Shown one piece after another: positions 53,784-63,490 of a stretch of 64,000 bases of DNA (the stretch's first letter is position 1; each line of letters opens with the position of its first letter). The DNA lies in NCBI RefSeq assembly GCF_021603585.1, contig NZ_BQHI01000006.1, positions 293,870-357,869 of the forward strand, read 5' to 3'. The notes under the pieces are model-generated. The model did no database searches, was not told the origin of the DNA, and worked only from the letters and a program-made list of their open reading frames with translations. The position numbers and the translations under genes were made by a program. The stretch comes from Pseudomonas sputi (GTDB lineage Bacteria; Pseudomonadota; Gammaproteobacteria; Pseudomonadales; Pseudomonadaceae).

Positions 53784-55133
53784 TTATTCTTCGGTCAACG
53801 CGGAGCCGGCCCGATCGAGCAGCGGTTTGAACAGGTAATTGAGCAGTGAACGTTCGCCAGTGCGCACGAACATTTCCGCCGGCATGCCGGGCTTGATCAC
53901 CAGACCGTTGAGTTTTTCCATGGCCTGATCGCTGACACTGCTGCGCAACACGTAGTACGGCACGCCGGTTTTCTCGTCGACCATCTGGTCGGCGGAAATC
54001 AGGCTGACTTCGCCGGGCACCCGTGGCGTCTTGCTCTGGTTGAACGCGGTGAACAGGATGTCGACCGGCAGGTGTGTACCGACCTTGTCGATCAGATTGA
54101 TCGGCAGGTGCCCCTCGACTTCCAGGCGCGTGCCTTGCGGAACGATTTCCAGCAGGGTTTCGCCCTGACGGACCACGGCGCCTTCGGTGTGCACGCCGAG
54201 GTTGACCGCCACGCCGTCGGCGGTGGCGAGGATTTCGCTGTGCTGCAGGTCAAAGCCGGCGGAGGTCAGTTGCTCGGACAGGGTGACGCTTTTCAGTTGC
54301 GCATCGGCCAACTGGGTGCGGACCTCCTTCTGGTACTCCTCGCTGTGCTGTTGCAGTTTCAGCCGGGACTCAAGAATGCCCTGCTCCACCCGGCCACTTT
54401 CGCCGCTGTTCTCGGCCAGTTGCTGCTGAACCTGCGACAGTTGACGCTGGTATTCCATCAAGCGGTTACGCGGAATGTAGCCGTTGTCCGCCAGCGGCTG
54501 CAGGTTGCTCAACTGCTGTTGCAGCGACTGGGCTTGCGCGTTGAGGTCTGTTCGGGCGCGACGCATGCCCGCCAGCTGCGCGTTAGCGCCCTCGATGCTC
54601 GCGCGCAGGGCGGCCTGTTCTCGGGCAAACGCTTCGCGACGGCTGCTGAAGAGTTGCCGCTGGCCTTCCAGCACCAGCGCCAGGCGCGGATCGGCGTTGT
54701 CGCTCAGTTCTGCCGGGAAGGTGACTTGCTTGAGGTTGTCGCGCTCGGCCTGCCAGCGCGCCAGGCTGGCCCAGGCCATGCGGTATTGCGCTTGCAGCGA
54801 TTGCACGTCGGCGGCGACCTGGGTCTGGTCGAGGCGGAACAGAGGCTGGCCCTGCTTCACGATTTCGCCTTCGCGCACCAGAATCCGGCTGACCACGCCG
54901 CTGCTCATCGATTGCACGGCCTTGCGCTTGCCCGACACCACCACGGTGCCTTGCACCGGAATCCCTTGATCCAGCGGTGCCAATGCCGCCCAGGTGAAGA
55001 AACTGCCGGCGCCGACCAGTGCCAGAATCCAGCCCATGCGGGCGAAAAACTTCGCATCGCGCTCCGGGCGCTCGGTGATGTAGTCGTGTTCCATCGTGGC
55101 TTCGTTTTGCGTGTTCATGCTCGCGCTGCTCAT
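53784..55133 (-). CDS. aprE: type I secretion membrane-fusion protein AprE
   Basis: 449 residues, HlyD family. One membrane helix near residues 32-54 (WILALVGAGSFFTWAALAP) is followed by a biotinyl-lipoyl-like half (GTVVVSGKRKAVQSM, VREGEIVKQGQPL), a long coiled coil (about 90-290, Gln-rich), and a closing beta domain with GMPAEMFVRTGERSLLNYLFKPL. It bridges the ABC permease and the AprF channel. The start overlaps the aprD stop by four bases. Confidence 0.94.
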   Translation of the reverse strand: MSSASMNTQNEATMEHDYITERPERDAKFFARMGWILALVGAGSFFTWAALAPLDQGIPVQGTVVVSGKRKAVQSMSSGVVSRILVREGEIVKQGQPLFRLDQTQVAADVQSLQAQYRMAWASLARWQAERDNLKQVTFPAELSDNADPRLALVLEGQRQLFSSRREAFAREQAALRASIEGANAQLAGMRRARTDLNAQAQSLQQQLSNLQPLADNGYIPRNRLMEYQRQLSQVQQQLAENSGESGRVEQGILESRLKLQQHSEEYQKEVRTQLADAQLKSVTLSEQLTSAGFDLQHSEILATADGVAVNLGVHTEGAVVRQGETLLEIVPQGTRLEVEGHLPINLIDKVGTHLPVDILFTAFNQSKTPRVPGEVSLISADQMVDEKTGVPYYVLRSSVSDQAMEKLNGLVIKPGMPAEMFVRTGERSLLNYLFKPLLDRAGSALTEE

Positions 55134-56917
55134 ACACCCGAATTCCTTGTCGTCGGCTGATACTGGCGGCTCATGCTCAGCCCGGCCGGTGCTTGTGCAG
55201 GCTTTTCGTTTGGTTGCGGCGGGTTACCGGGCTGGTTACCGGACAGCGCCTTGAGCACGTCGTGGCTCGGGCCGAAGGCCTGCAAGCGGCCATCGTTGAG
55301 CACCAGCAGTTTGTCGGCCTGGGCCAGCACCGAAGAACGGTGCGTCACCAGTACCACGGTGGTGCCTTGGGCCTTGAGCTGCACGATCGCGCTGGACAAC
55401 GCGGCTTCGCCGACGGTGTCGAGGTTGGAGTTCGGCTCGTCCAGCACCACCAGGCTCGGGTTGCCGTACAGCGCACGGGCCAGTGCCACGCGCTGCTTCT
55501 GACCGCCGGACAAACCGCTGCCGTCTTCGCCCAATTGCGTGTCGTAGCCTTGCGGCATGCGCAGGATCAGTTCGTGCACGCCGGCCTGTTGCGCGGCGGC
55601 CACGACCTTTTGCGGGTCGGCTTCACTGAAGCGGGCGATGTTCTCGGCGATGCTGCCGCTGAACAGTTCGATGTCCTGCGGCAGATAACCGATGTAAGGG
55701 CCGAGCTGATCGCGGTTCCAGCGGTGAATGTCGGCGCCGTCCAGGCGCACTGTGCCGCCGAGCGCCGGCCATACGCCGACCAGCACCCGTGCCAGGGTCG
55801 ACTTGCCGGAGCCGGAGGCACCGAGCACACCCAGCACTTCACCGGCTGCCAGGTTGAAATTGACCATATGCAGGGTCGCGGCGCGCTGACCCGGAGGGCC
55901 TGCGCTGACTTGTTCAAACGTGATCTGGCCCTTTGGCGCCGGCAGCGCCATGGCGTCATCGCTCGGCGGGAAGGCTTGCAGCAAGGCATCGAGGCGGCGG
56001 TAAGCCAGCTTCGCCCCGCTCCACTGCTTCCACACGGCAATCAACTGATCGATCGGGCTCAGCACCCGGCCCATCAGAATGGAGCCGGCGATCATCATCC
56101 CGGCGGTCATGTCGCCCTTGATCACCAACAGTGCGCCCAGCCCCAGCACCAGCGATTGCAGGCACAGGCGCAGGGTCTTGCTCAGCGAGCTGATCACCGC
56201 GCCGGTGTCGCTGGCCTGGTTCTGCAGCCCGAGAAAGCGCGAATGCACCTGGAACCAGCGTTTGCGCAACGCGCCGAGCATGCCCATGGCCTGAATGGTT
56301 TCGGCGTTGTGCAGGTGGCTGGTGGCCAACTGGCTGGATTTCTGCGAGAAACCGGCGGCTTCGCCCAATGGCTTCTTGGTCATGTATTCGTTCAGGCACG
56401 CCAGGGCAATCAGCAGCAGCGCGCCCGCGGTGGCGAGTACGCCGAGCCAGACGTTGAACAGGTAAATCACGAACAGGTACACCGGGAACCACGGCGCATC
56501 GAAAAACGCGAACAGCGCAGGCCCGGTGACGAATTGGCGAATGTGGGTCAGATCGCCCAGCGACTGCCCGGCGTTGCCCTCGCCCTTGAACAGGTTGCGT
56601 TCAAACGCTGCCTGATAGACCCGCAGATTGAAACGGCGCTCGAGCTGGCTGCCGATGCGGATCACGATAAAGCTGCGCACCACTTCCAGCAGGCCGATAA
56701 ACGCGAAGAAACCGACGACCATCAGCGACAGCATCGCCAGGGTGGTTTCATTCTGCGAAGACAGCACCCGGTCGTAGACCTGGAGCATATAGATGGAAGG
56801 CACCAGCATCAGCACGTTAATCAGTGCGGTAAAGCATCCGACGCTGATCAGAATGCTTTTATAGTCACCCAATGCCTTGAATAAGGGAGCGGTGGCTGGG
56901 GCCTTCGCCATCTTCAT
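55130..56917 (-). CDS. aprD: type I secretion ABC permease/ATPase AprD
   Basis: 595 residues with AGGA upstream of the ATG. Six membrane segments lie in the first 310 residues. The ATPase has Walker A GASGSGKST, Q-loop in LPQDIELFSGS, signature LSGGQKQR, Walker B LVVLDEPNSNLD and the switch His in LVTHRSS. It belongs to the PrtD/LipB subgroup, which exports proteases and lipases with C-terminal signals and lacks the N-terminal peptidase domain of HlyB. A second in-frame ATG six bases later is an alternative start. The 204-base leader before it is AT-rich and could hold a separate promoter. Confidence 0.94.
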   Translation of the reverse strand: MKMAKAPATAPLFKALGDYKSILISVGCFTALINVLMLVPSIYMLQVYDRVLSSQNETTLAMLSLMVVGFFAFIGLLEVVRSFIVIRIGSQLERRFNLRVYQAAFERNLFKGEGNAGQSLGDLTHIRQFVTGPALFAFFDAPWFPVYLFVIYLFNVWLGVLATAGALLLIALACLNEYMTKKPLGEAAGFSQKSSQLATSHLHNAETIQAMGMLGALRKRWFQVHSRFLGLQNQASDTGAVISSLSKTLRLCLQSLVLGLGALLVIKGDMTAGMMIAGSILMGRVLSPIDQLIAVWKQWSGAKLAYRRLDALLQAFPPSDDAMALPAPKGQITFEQVSAGPPGQRAATLHMVNFNLAAGEVLGVLGASGSGKSTLARVLVGVWPALGGTVRLDGADIHRWNRDQLGPYIGYLPQDIELFSGSIAENIARFSEADPQKVVAAAQQAGVHELILRMPQGYDTQLGEDGSGLSGGQKQRVALARALYGNPSLVVLDEPNSNLDTVGEAALSSAIVQLKAQGTTVVLVTHRSSVLAQADKLLVLNDGRLQAFGPSHDVLKALSGNQPGNPPQPNEKPAQAPAGLSMSRQYQPTTRNSGV

Positions 56918-57121
56918 TGATTATTCCTGAAATGGTATTTCCCGCCCGGCTTGGCGAGACTTCAAATTAATTGCCCGCCTTGAGTGCGGGACATACACCG
57001 TCAGTACTTGCTTACACCTCAATAACAACTTTCCGATTAAAACCGGCATCGGTGTTATTGCACTGCGGCTTATAACTGTAACGGGGTGCTTTATATTTAA
57101 ACGGTCAGTCGGTTTCGGTCA

Positions 57122-57550
57122 TTACGGCTGCTGCGAGGAACGCTCAAGTGTAATCACCAGGCCCGACTTCAAAGTGCTCAGATAAAGCCCATCACGTTGT
57201 CGGCTGAAAAACTGGATTCTTGAGCCTTCCTTGCCGGTAATCGACAGCCCGTCCGGATCGGGGAACCAGCCGATGGCTGCGTCTTGCAACCACGCGCTCA
57301 GGCAATCGGCACCTTTGCCCAGCGTCTGGTTGGATTCAAGATCGATCAGGCAAGTGTTCGACGGTTTATCTTGCATCGCCTGCGCTTCGGCGCTGTCACT
57401 GCGGTCGCTCAGGGTCGCTTGCCACTGTCCGGCAAATACCGATGGGTCTTCGAGTCTCAGGCTGCTTGCCATGGTTGTTTCTCCAGAAATCATCATCAGC
57501 ATCGGCAACAAGTACGCCGCCGCTTTGCGGGTAAAAGCGAATTGGATCAT
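57122..57550 (-). CDS. aprI: periplasmic metalloprotease inhibitor AprI (Inh family)
   Basis: 142 residues from ATG with GGAG eleven bases upstream; a GTG four codons earlier is the alternative. A signal peptide (FTRKAAAYLLPMLMMISGETTMA) precedes a mature SSLRLEDPSVFAGQW, the region whose Ser-Leu-Arg N-terminus inserts into the protease active site. Two cysteines (CLID and DCLSAWL) form the usual disulfide of the eight-stranded barrel. It protects the periplasm from misrouted AprA. Its position immediately after aprA is standard. Confidence 0.9.
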   Translation of the reverse strand: MIQFAFTRKAAAYLLPMLMMISGETTMASSLRLEDPSVFAGQWQATLSDRSDSAEAQAMQDKPSNTCLIDLESNQTLGKGADCLSAWLQDAAIGWFPDPDGLSITGKEGSRIQFFSRQRDGLYLSTLKSGLVITLERSSQQP

Positions 57551-57607
57551 AGGAAATTTCACTCCGGCACGTAGCCTTGCTTACCGGCCATGGCGATGCA
57601 AGTAAAG

Positions 57608-57632
57608 AAAGCGGCGCATCACGCACCGCTTT
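57608..57632 (-). terminator. attenuator-like hairpin between aprA and aprI
   Basis: AAAGCGG (57608-57614) and CCGCTTT (57626-57632) flank an eleven-base loop 12 bases after the aprA stop; the downstream side reads CTTTCTTTAC, only partly T-rich. A partial terminator here would keep aprA expression above the exporter genes. Confidence 0.5.
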
Positions 57633-57643
57633 CCCGTGTTACA

Positions 57644-59110
57644 TCACGCCACGATGTCGCTGAACGCCGCCTGGCCGACGGTGCTGACCTGGAAATCAGC
57701 CACGCCGTGCCCGGAGAAGTCGACCGACAGCAGGCTGTTGCCGCCCGAGGACGTCAGAACCGCATCGCCCGCCGCGCCGGTGAAGGCGCTGACGAAATGC
57801 AGGCCGGCGCCCTTGGTGATACCGGTCAGGTCGATTTTGTCCAGACCGCTGACGAAATCGAGGATCTGATCGATCGCACCCGGCTTGGAGTCGGAACTGG
57901 CCGCGAACACAAAGGTGTCCGAACCTGCGCCACCCCACAGTTTGTCGGCACCACCGGCTCCGTAAAGGATGTCGTTGCCGGCACCGCCCTTGAGCTCGTT
58001 GGCCACGCTGTTGCCAATCAGCAGGTCGTTACCCGAACCGCCGATCGCGTTCTCGATGGTGACGCCCTTGGCGATGGACACGTTGCCCACCAGGCCGCCA
58101 ACGTCGGAGAACGAGGCTTCATTGAGGTTGATCTTCTGGTTCTGGGTAAAACCCGAGAAGTCGAAGGTGTCCTTGCCGCCCGCATCCCACACCGAGAACA
58201 CCAGCTTGTCGGCCGACGACGAGGCGCTGAGAAAATCGCGACCGGCGTTGGAGTTGAAGCCGTAGGTGGTGTCACCGGTACGGGTGGTCATGTTGGCACC
58301 GTAGAGCTTCTGGATCGCCGCAATGTCATCCATCAGCGGGCCGGAGGAATAGGCTTCCACGCCGCCCTTGCTGAAGTTCTGGCTGGTGTTGCTTTCGCTC
58401 CAGTAGCTCATGACGCTGTAGCCGCGGGTGTCTTGCCCGTAGGTCGCGTCGTTGTAGGTCGGGTTGCCGTTACCGGCGTTGTAGTCGCCCGGGTGCGCCA
58501 GGCCAAGGGTGTGGCCGATTTCGTGCGTCAGGGTCTGACGACCGTAGTTGTTCAGATCCGGGTTTTTGTTTTGCGTGTAGCCACTGTTGATCAGGTACCA
58601 CGACGTGCCGTCGTAACCGGCACCGGTGCCTGGCAGATAAGCGAACGCTGCAGCGCCATCCTGGCCGCCGCTGTAGTTACCGAAGGTCATGTGGCCGTCA
58701 CCGCCCGAGGCTTTCTCGGTGAAGGTCACGTTGGCCACATCGGCCCAGGATTGCATGGCGAGCACGGCCTGGGCTTTCTGTTGGGAACTGAACTGACTGA
58801 ACCCGCTGATCCCGTGCTTGTACATCGTGCTGGACGATGCCGAAGTCAGGAACGTGTAGGTGAGTTCGATCTTGCCGCTGCCATCCTTGTCCTGGTAGGC
58901 AGCGCCGTCGCGCAGCAACTGGGTGGCGGCCTGGTCGACGGAAAAGGAGGGTTTGCCATTGACCGTGAGGTTACCGCCACGATCGTACTGGTGGCTGAAG
59001 CTATTGATCTGGTTATACGCCGTGCTGGTCGCGGCCAGAGGTTGCGGCGCCGCGCTCAGCTGGAAAGCCTGTTCGGCGGTATCAACAGCATTAGCTTTTA
59101 CTTTCGACAT
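57644..59110 (-). CDS. aprA: serralysin-type alkaline metalloprotease AprA
   Basis: 488 residues from [10 protein letters not shown], preceded by AAGGAAG; the frame extends upstream but without an apparent ribosome site. The zinc motif [12 protein letters not shown] (His196, Glu197, His200, His206) and Met-turn SVMSYW identify a metzincin of the serralysin family. RTX repeats ([24 protein letters not shown]) bind calcium from about residue 330, and the C-terminal FSDIVA is the type I secretion signal. A short propeptide replaces a signal peptide. This is the extracellular caseinase of milk-spoilage and plant-associated pseudomonads, and the first gene of the cluster. Confidence 0.96.
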   Translation of the reverse strand: MSKVKANAVDTAEQAFQLSAAPQPLAATSTAYNQINSFSHQYDRGGNLTVNGKPSFSVDQAATQLLRDGAAYQDKDGSGKIELTYTFLTSASSSTMYKHGISGFSQFSSQQKAQAVLAMQSWADVANVTFTEKASGGDGHMTFGNYSGGQDGAAAFAYLPGTGAGYDGTSWYLINSGYTQNKNPDLNNYGRQTLTHEIGHTLGLAHPGDYNAGNGNPTYNDATYGQDTRGYSVMSYWSESNTSQNFSKGGVEAYSSGPLMDDIAAIQKLYGANMTTRTGDTTYGFNSNAGRDFLSASSSADKLVFSVWDAGGKDTFDFSGFTQNQKINLNEASFSDVGGLVGNVSIAKGVTIENAIGGSGNDLLIGNSVANELKGGAGNDILYGAGGADKLWGGAGSDTFVFAASSDSKPGAIDQILDFVSGLDKIDLTGITKGAGLHFVSAFTGAAGDAVLTSSGGNSLLSVDFSGHGVADFQVSTVGQAAFSDIVA

Positions 59111-59463
59111 AAACACACTTCCTTGTTTAGCAATGGAACAGTTTTTGTCCGATAGCGACAACCTCTGGCGAGATTGTCCTATCACTCGCCCAATGAAGGC
59201 GTAAGAAACCTGACACAATTTGAAATCTAACGTCTAGCGTTTTTTCGAGATCAAATTGAACTGTTCCGGGAAACTCCCGTAAACAAAGCGCCTGCCGCTG
59301 AAAGAAGTTTGCAAGTGTGGTGAATTTGCCTAATTGTCTGACGATTTCTTATTTAAATATTAAATATCGGTAAGTTGTTTTTTGTTAGCAGCGTCTCACT
59401 TTGCTGCACGTTATCAGTGCAATGCCAGTGGTTTGATATCAAGTTGCTCCAACACAACATAAT
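59111..59463. other. upstream region of aprA, no gene seen
   Basis: About 350 bases without a coding frame. It holds an AT-rich block (59347-59369, with overlapping TTTAAATATTAAAT-like runs) about 240 bases before aprA and must contain the aprA promoter. No sigma consensus stands out clearly. Confidence 0.5.
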
Positions 59464-59499
59464 CAGGCGAGGGCTGTGCCACCCTCGCCTGTTTTTTTT
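59464..59499. terminator. hairpin at the 3' end of the binding-protein gene
   Basis: CAGGCGAGGG (59464-59473) and CCCTCGCCTG (59482-59491) are perfect arms. The eight-T run lies on the plus strand side, while in the direction of the binding-protein gene an A-run precedes and ATTATG follows. It probably works as a weak bidirectional terminator. Confidence 0.65.
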
Positions 59500-60584
59500 C
59501 AGCTGCCGGTACGAATCTTGTTCCACACCCGCGTCCGGATCCGGTCGATGTTCAGCGGCATCGCTTCCAGCGCAAACAATTTGCCCATCATTTCCGGGCT
59601 TGGATAAACCTTGGTGTCGTTCTTGATCGCCGGGTCGATCAGGCTGTCGGCCTGTTCGTTGCCATTGGCGTAGTGCACGTAGTTGCTGATGCCGGCCATC
59701 ACGTCCGGGCGCAGCAGGTAGTTCATGAACGCGTAGCCGGCCTTCTCGTCCGGTGCGTCGGCGGGCATGGCGACCATGTCGAACCAGATCGCGGCGCCTT
59801 CCTTGGGAATTTCGTAGCCGATGTCGATGCCGTTCTTCGCCTCTTTGGCGCGGTTTTCCGCTTGCAGGATGTCGCCGGAGAAACCGACGGCCACGCAAAT
59901 GTCGCCATTGGCCAGGTCGCTGGTGTACTTCGAGGAATGGAAGTAGCTGACGTACGGCCGCACTTTCATCAACAGCGCTTCTGCTTTCTTGTAGTCGTCG
60001 GGGTTCTTGCTGTGATGCGGCAAACCCAGGTAGTTGAGCGCTGCGGGCAGCAGTTCCGGGCCGTTATCAAGGATCGCCACACCGCATTTCTGCAGTTTTT
60101 CCATGTATTCAGGCTTGAAGATCAAGTCCCAGGAATCCACCGGCGCGTTGTCACCCAGCACAGCCTTGACCTTGGCGATGTTGTAGCCGATGCCGGTGCT
60201 GCCCCACAGGTACGGAAAGCCGTGTTCGTTGCCCGGATCGTTGGTCTGCAGGGCCTTGAGCAACACCGGGTTGAGGTTCTTCCAGTTCGGCAACTGGCTC
60301 TTGTCGAGTTTCTTCAGCGCCCCGCCCTCGATCTGCCGCGCCATGAAATGGTTGGACGGAAACACCACGTCGTAACCTGATTTGCCGGTCATCAACTTGC
60401 CGTCGAGGGTTTCGTTGCTGTCGTAGACGTCATAGGTGACGCCAATGCCGCTGGCCTTTTCGAAGTTTTTGGTGGTGTCCGGCGCGATGTAGTCGGACCA
60501 GTTGTAAACCTTGACCGTATCCGCCGCCTGAGCGAGGGAGACGGCGAGCATCAAGGGTGCGAGCGCGAGGGTCTTTCGGATCAT
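59499..60584 (-). CDS. polyamine-binding periplasmic protein (SpuD/PotF-like)
   Basis: 361 residues from MIRKTLALAPLMLAVSLAQA, a signal peptide with a normal cleavage site. The mature start DTVKVYNWSDYIAPDTTKNFEKASGI is characteristic of PotF/PotD/SpuD proteins, and GYDVVFPSNHFMARQ, YLWGSTGIGYN and the acidic-aromatic pocket residues (DNGPELLP, WFDMVAMP) follow. It should bind putrescine or spermidine in the periplasm. No permease or ATPase genes are next to it, so it must use components encoded elsewhere. Neighbours (a cupin and a glutamylputrescine-oxidase-like enzyme) support a polyamine context. Confidence 0.9.
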   Translation of the reverse strand: MIRKTLALAPLMLAVSLAQAADTVKVYNWSDYIAPDTTKNFEKASGIGVTYDVYDSNETLDGKLMTGKSGYDVVFPSNHFMARQIEGGALKKLDKSQLPNWKNLNPVLLKALQTNDPGNEHGFPYLWGSTGIGYNIAKVKAVLGDNAPVDSWDLIFKPEYMEKLQKCGVAILDNGPELLPAALNYLGLPHHSKNPDDYKKAEALLMKVRPYVSYFHSSKYTSDLANGDICVAVGFSGDILQAENRAKEAKNGIDIGYEIPKEGAAIWFDMVAMPADAPDEKAGYAFMNYLLRPDVMAGISNYVHYANGNEQADSLIDPAIKNDTKVYPSPEMMGKLFALEAMPLNIDRIRTRVWNKIRTGS

Positions 60585-60640
60585 GGATCGATTCCTGTAT
60601 TGGCTATTGTTGTTGGCAGGCAATCAAAAGGATCAAAACG

Positions 60641-60985
60641 TCAGAAAATCAGGACATAGGTCTTGCGCACGGTTTCCTGGATGTCCCAGATCCCGAGCGT
60701 GTTGGCCGGCAACATCAGTGCGTCGCCACCTTGTATGTGCAGGGTTTCGCCACCGTCGTCCGGGGTGAACGTGCAGCGGCCGGAAATGAAATGGCAGAAC
60801 TCCTGCGCGGTGATCTGCCGCCGCCAGCGACCGGGGGTGCATTCCCAGACGCCGGTTTCGACGCCGTCGTCGCGCTCGACGCTGGTGGTCGAGGCAATCG
60901 CCACCGGCGTGCCGAGCGGCACGGCCACCGGGTTGGATTCTTCCAGTTGCAACTGGGCGGTGTTCTTGAATTGGGTGATGCTCAT
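60641..60985 (-). CDS. cupin-domain protein
   Basis: 114 residues from MSITQFKNTAQ. A single cupin barrel is visible, close to the (R)-cupin_3/DUF861 type found in polyamine and ureidoglycolate loci: VWECTPGRWRRQITAQEFCHFISGRCTFTPDDGG, then GGDALMLPANTLGIWDI. Metal ligands are sparse (one His in CHFISG), so enzymatic activity is doubtful and a sensing or structural role is possible. It lies between the binding protein and an FAD oxidoreductase, 30 bases after the latter, in the same direction. Confidence 0.82.
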   Translation of the reverse strand: MSITQFKNTAQLQLEESNPVAVPLGTPVAIASTTSVERDDGVETGVWECTPGRWRRQITAQEFCHFISGRCTFTPDDGGETLHIQGGDALMLPANTLGIWDIQETVRKTYVLIF

Positions 60986-61015
60986 GGGCGTTACCTGTCT
61001 CGTGGTCAACATCGT

Positions 61016-62422
61016 TCAGTGCATGAAACCTTCCATGAAACCGGCCACCTGACTGGCAAGCTTGCGCCGCCAGGGCGCGGTCGCCGGGTTGGCCAGGGTC
61101 TGGTCTTCGTGGACGAAGCTTTTGATGATCGCGTTGTAGCCGAGCCAGCGGCACGGTTCCGGCTCCCAGGCCCGCAGCGCGTGAATTCCACCGTCGGGCA
61201 GCACCCACGGCTGATGGGTCAGCTCGGAGTCGCGCTCGAGAATCAGATCGGCCAGGGTACGACCGCCCAGGTTGGACGCGCCGACACCCTCCCCGCCATA
61301 GCCGCCGGACAGCGCGATTCCATTGGCCCGGTCACAGAGCATGTGCGGTTTGAAATGGCGCGACATCCCGAGGTTGCCGCCCCAGGCATGGGTGATCTGC
61401 ACGTTTTTCAGTTGCGGGAACAGCTCGCCGAACAGGTAGCGGCGCAGTTCGACTTCATCACGGGTCAGGTCGAAGTTGTGGCGCAGCTTGCCGGCGAATC
61501 GATAGCCGCCACGGGCGCCAAAGATCAAGCGATTGTCGGCGCTGCGCTGGCCGTAAGTGACCTGGCGGCTGAATTCGCTGAAGGCCTGGCCCCGACTGAG
61601 GCCGATCGCGTCCCAGGTCGCGGTGGACAAGGGCTCGGTCGCGACGATCAGGCTTTGCACCGGCAGTTGATAACGCCCCAGCGGGGGCAGCGTGACGGAA
61701 TAACCTTCGATGGCCGGGACGATCCAGCGGCTGCGCACGCTGGCCTTATCGGTACGCAGCCTGCCGGCCTGCCAATGGGTCACCGGGCTGTTTTCGTAGA
61801 TCGTCACCCCCAGGCCTTCGACGGTTCGCGCCAGTCCGCGCACCAGTTTCGCCGGGTGAATGGTCGCCACGTGCGGCGCAAAGATGCCGCCGTAAGGTTT
61901 GGCGATACGGATCTGCTGCGCCAGTTGCTCCGGGCTGAGCCAGCGGTAATCGTCGTCGGTCAGGCCCTGGGCGTGGAGCTTTTTCAGGTAGTCGCGAAGA
62001 CTGGCTTGCTGCTCGGGATAGCGCGCGGCGCAGTACAGCACCCCGCCTTTGCGGTAATCGCAGTCGATGCCTTCGCGTTCGAGGACGACTTCTACTTCAT
62101 CGGGAATGCTGTGCAACAAGTCGAATGAAGCGCGGCGTTGTTGTGGCGACAACCCTGCCAGCAGGCGATCCTCGCCCAGCAGATTGCCCATCAACCAGCC
62201 GCCGTTGCGACCGGATGCGCCGAACCCGGCGGTTTGCGCTTCGATAATGGCGACATTCAGGTTTGGCGCCTGTTGCTTCAGGTAGTACGCCGTCCACAGC
62301 CCGGTGTAACCGGCGCCGATGATCGCCACGTCGACGTCCAGATCCTGCGCAAGCGCCGGGCGCGCGGTCAGCGGCTCGTCGAGTTGGTCCATCCACAAAC
62401 TGATAGTGCGCCACGCCGGCAT
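61016..62422 (-). CDS. FAD-dependent amine oxidoreductase (PuuB/DAO family)
   Basis: 468 residues from MPAWRTISLWMDQL with GGAG upstream. The FAD-binding Rossmann motif VAIIGAGYTGLWTAYYL lies near residue 38, and the DAO-family marks GFGASGRNGGWL, CDYRKGG and the C-terminal GGYGGEGVGASNLGGRTLADL are present. The family includes gamma-glutamylputrescine oxidase (PuuB), which makes an aldehyde, ammonia and H2O2 from glutamylated putrescine. Given the adjacent polyamine-binding protein this is a reasonable reading, but other secondary amines are possible. It is first of three same-direction genes. Confidence 0.87.
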   Translation of the reverse strand: MPAWRTISLWMDQLDEPLTARPALAQDLDVDVAIIGAGYTGLWTAYYLKQQAPNLNVAIIEAQTAGFGASGRNGGWLMGNLLGEDRLLAGLSPQQRRASFDLLHSIPDEVEVVLEREGIDCDYRKGGVLYCAARYPEQQASLRDYLKKLHAQGLTDDDYRWLSPEQLAQQIRIAKPYGGIFAPHVATIHPAKLVRGLARTVEGLGVTIYENSPVTHWQAGRLRTDKASVRSRWIVPAIEGYSVTLPPLGRYQLPVQSLIVATEPLSTATWDAIGLSRGQAFSEFSRQVTYGQRSADNRLIFGARGGYRFAGKLRHNFDLTRDEVELRRYLFGELFPQLKNVQITHAWGGNLGMSRHFKPHMLCDRANGIALSGGYGGEGVGASNLGGRTLADLILERDSELTHQPWVLPDGGIHALRAWEPEPCRWLGYNAIIKSFVHEDQTLANPATAPWRRKLASQVAGFMEGFMH

Positions 62423-62473
62423 GCAAGACTCCGCCAATCCAGGTTTCGATGGCGTCGATCCTAGTGGCTGGAC

Positions 62474-63289
62474 TCAGGGATTGTCTTGCGCGCGTGTCCG
62501 CAAAGAAATTTGCTTCGCATAAGCTTTCGGCGACTGCCCGGTGTGCTGACGAAAGCAGCTATAGAAAGCCGACAGCGAATTGAAACCGGCAGCGAAAGCC
62601 AGTTCGTCAATGCGCAGTGGTGGCGTGGCATTGTCCAGCGACTGCAATAGATGTTGCAGACGCGCCTGATTGACGTAGCGGTAGAAGCTTTGCCCGAGCA
62701 CCTGATTCAGCAAATAAGAAATCTGGTTACGGCTGTACCCGCACTCCTTCGCCACCCGTTGCAGGTCGAGCTCGGGGTCGAGATACGGTTGCTGACGCTG
62801 GAAATACTGCTGCAAGTCATCGGCCATGAAGCTCAACTGGCGCGGTGACAGCCCCAGGCGACTCACCGCCGGGCGCTGACGGGTTGCCGTCGGGCTGGTG
62901 GCCTGTTCGCGCACCAGCGACGCATATTCGTTGACTCGCCAGATCTGCCCGTCCTTGACCGTGATCGCTTCACTGGAGCGGAACGACACCAGACCGTTAC
63001 CGCCGCGCAATGTCACTTCGTATTGAATGAAGGCGGTGTTGCCGTCGATGCGAATGCGATCGCAATGCTCCAGCGCTTCGTCGGACTCGCGCGGCATGCT
63101 GACTCGCACGTACTCGCGCAGCTCATCGAGGCCGAGCACGCGGTTCTGGAAAAAATCGTGGTACTGGATGTCCGGGTGGTACAGCGCCATCACGCCATCC
63201 AGGTCGCGGTGTTTCCAGCGCAGGTGATAGCGCATGACCGTTTCGGCCGTGGCCGGAGTCTGTTCCGGGCCGTCATCATCGGCGTGCAT
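62474..63289 (-). CDS. AraC-family regulator with SnoaL/NTF2-like domain
   Basis: 271 residues from MHADDDGPEQ; 50 further codons upstream are open but lack coding character. The first about 120 residues resemble a SnoaL/NTF2-like cone (MRYHLRWKHRDLDGVMALYHPDIQYHDFFQNRVLG), an uncommon ligand-binding module for an AraC protein. The last about 100 residues are the AraC DNA-binding unit: LDLQRVAKECGYSRNQISYLLNQ and IDELAFAAGFNSLSAFYSCFRQHTGQSPKAY. It is 51 bases upstream of the oxidoreductase in the same direction and probably regulates the putative polyamine genes. Confidence 0.87.
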   Translation of the reverse strand: MHADDDGPEQTPATAETVMRYHLRWKHRDLDGVMALYHPDIQYHDFFQNRVLGLDELREYVRVSMPRESDEALEHCDRIRIDGNTAFIQYEVTLRGGNGLVSFRSSEAITVKDGQIWRVNEYASLVREQATSPTATRQRPAVSRLGLSPRQLSFMADDLQQYFQRQQPYLDPELDLQRVAKECGYSRNQISYLLNQVLGQSFYRYVNQARLQHLLQSLDNATPPLRIDELAFAAGFNSLSAFYSCFRQHTGQSPKAYAKQISLRTRAQDNP

Positions 63290-63490
63290 AAAAAGACTCT
63301 TGGAAAAAGAACCGAGCTTGCCCAACTTCTGCCACTGCTTCAACAACCGGCCGTGATGGCATTTTGGCGATGATTGGGGTGGGCCGTGACTTACATCAAA
63401 AGAATCCGCGCAATCGCTAAATGAACTGAAAATTCTCACAGGAATTTCACATTCAGATGCTACTTTTAAAGGCAGTCACCGGTTGAGCCA

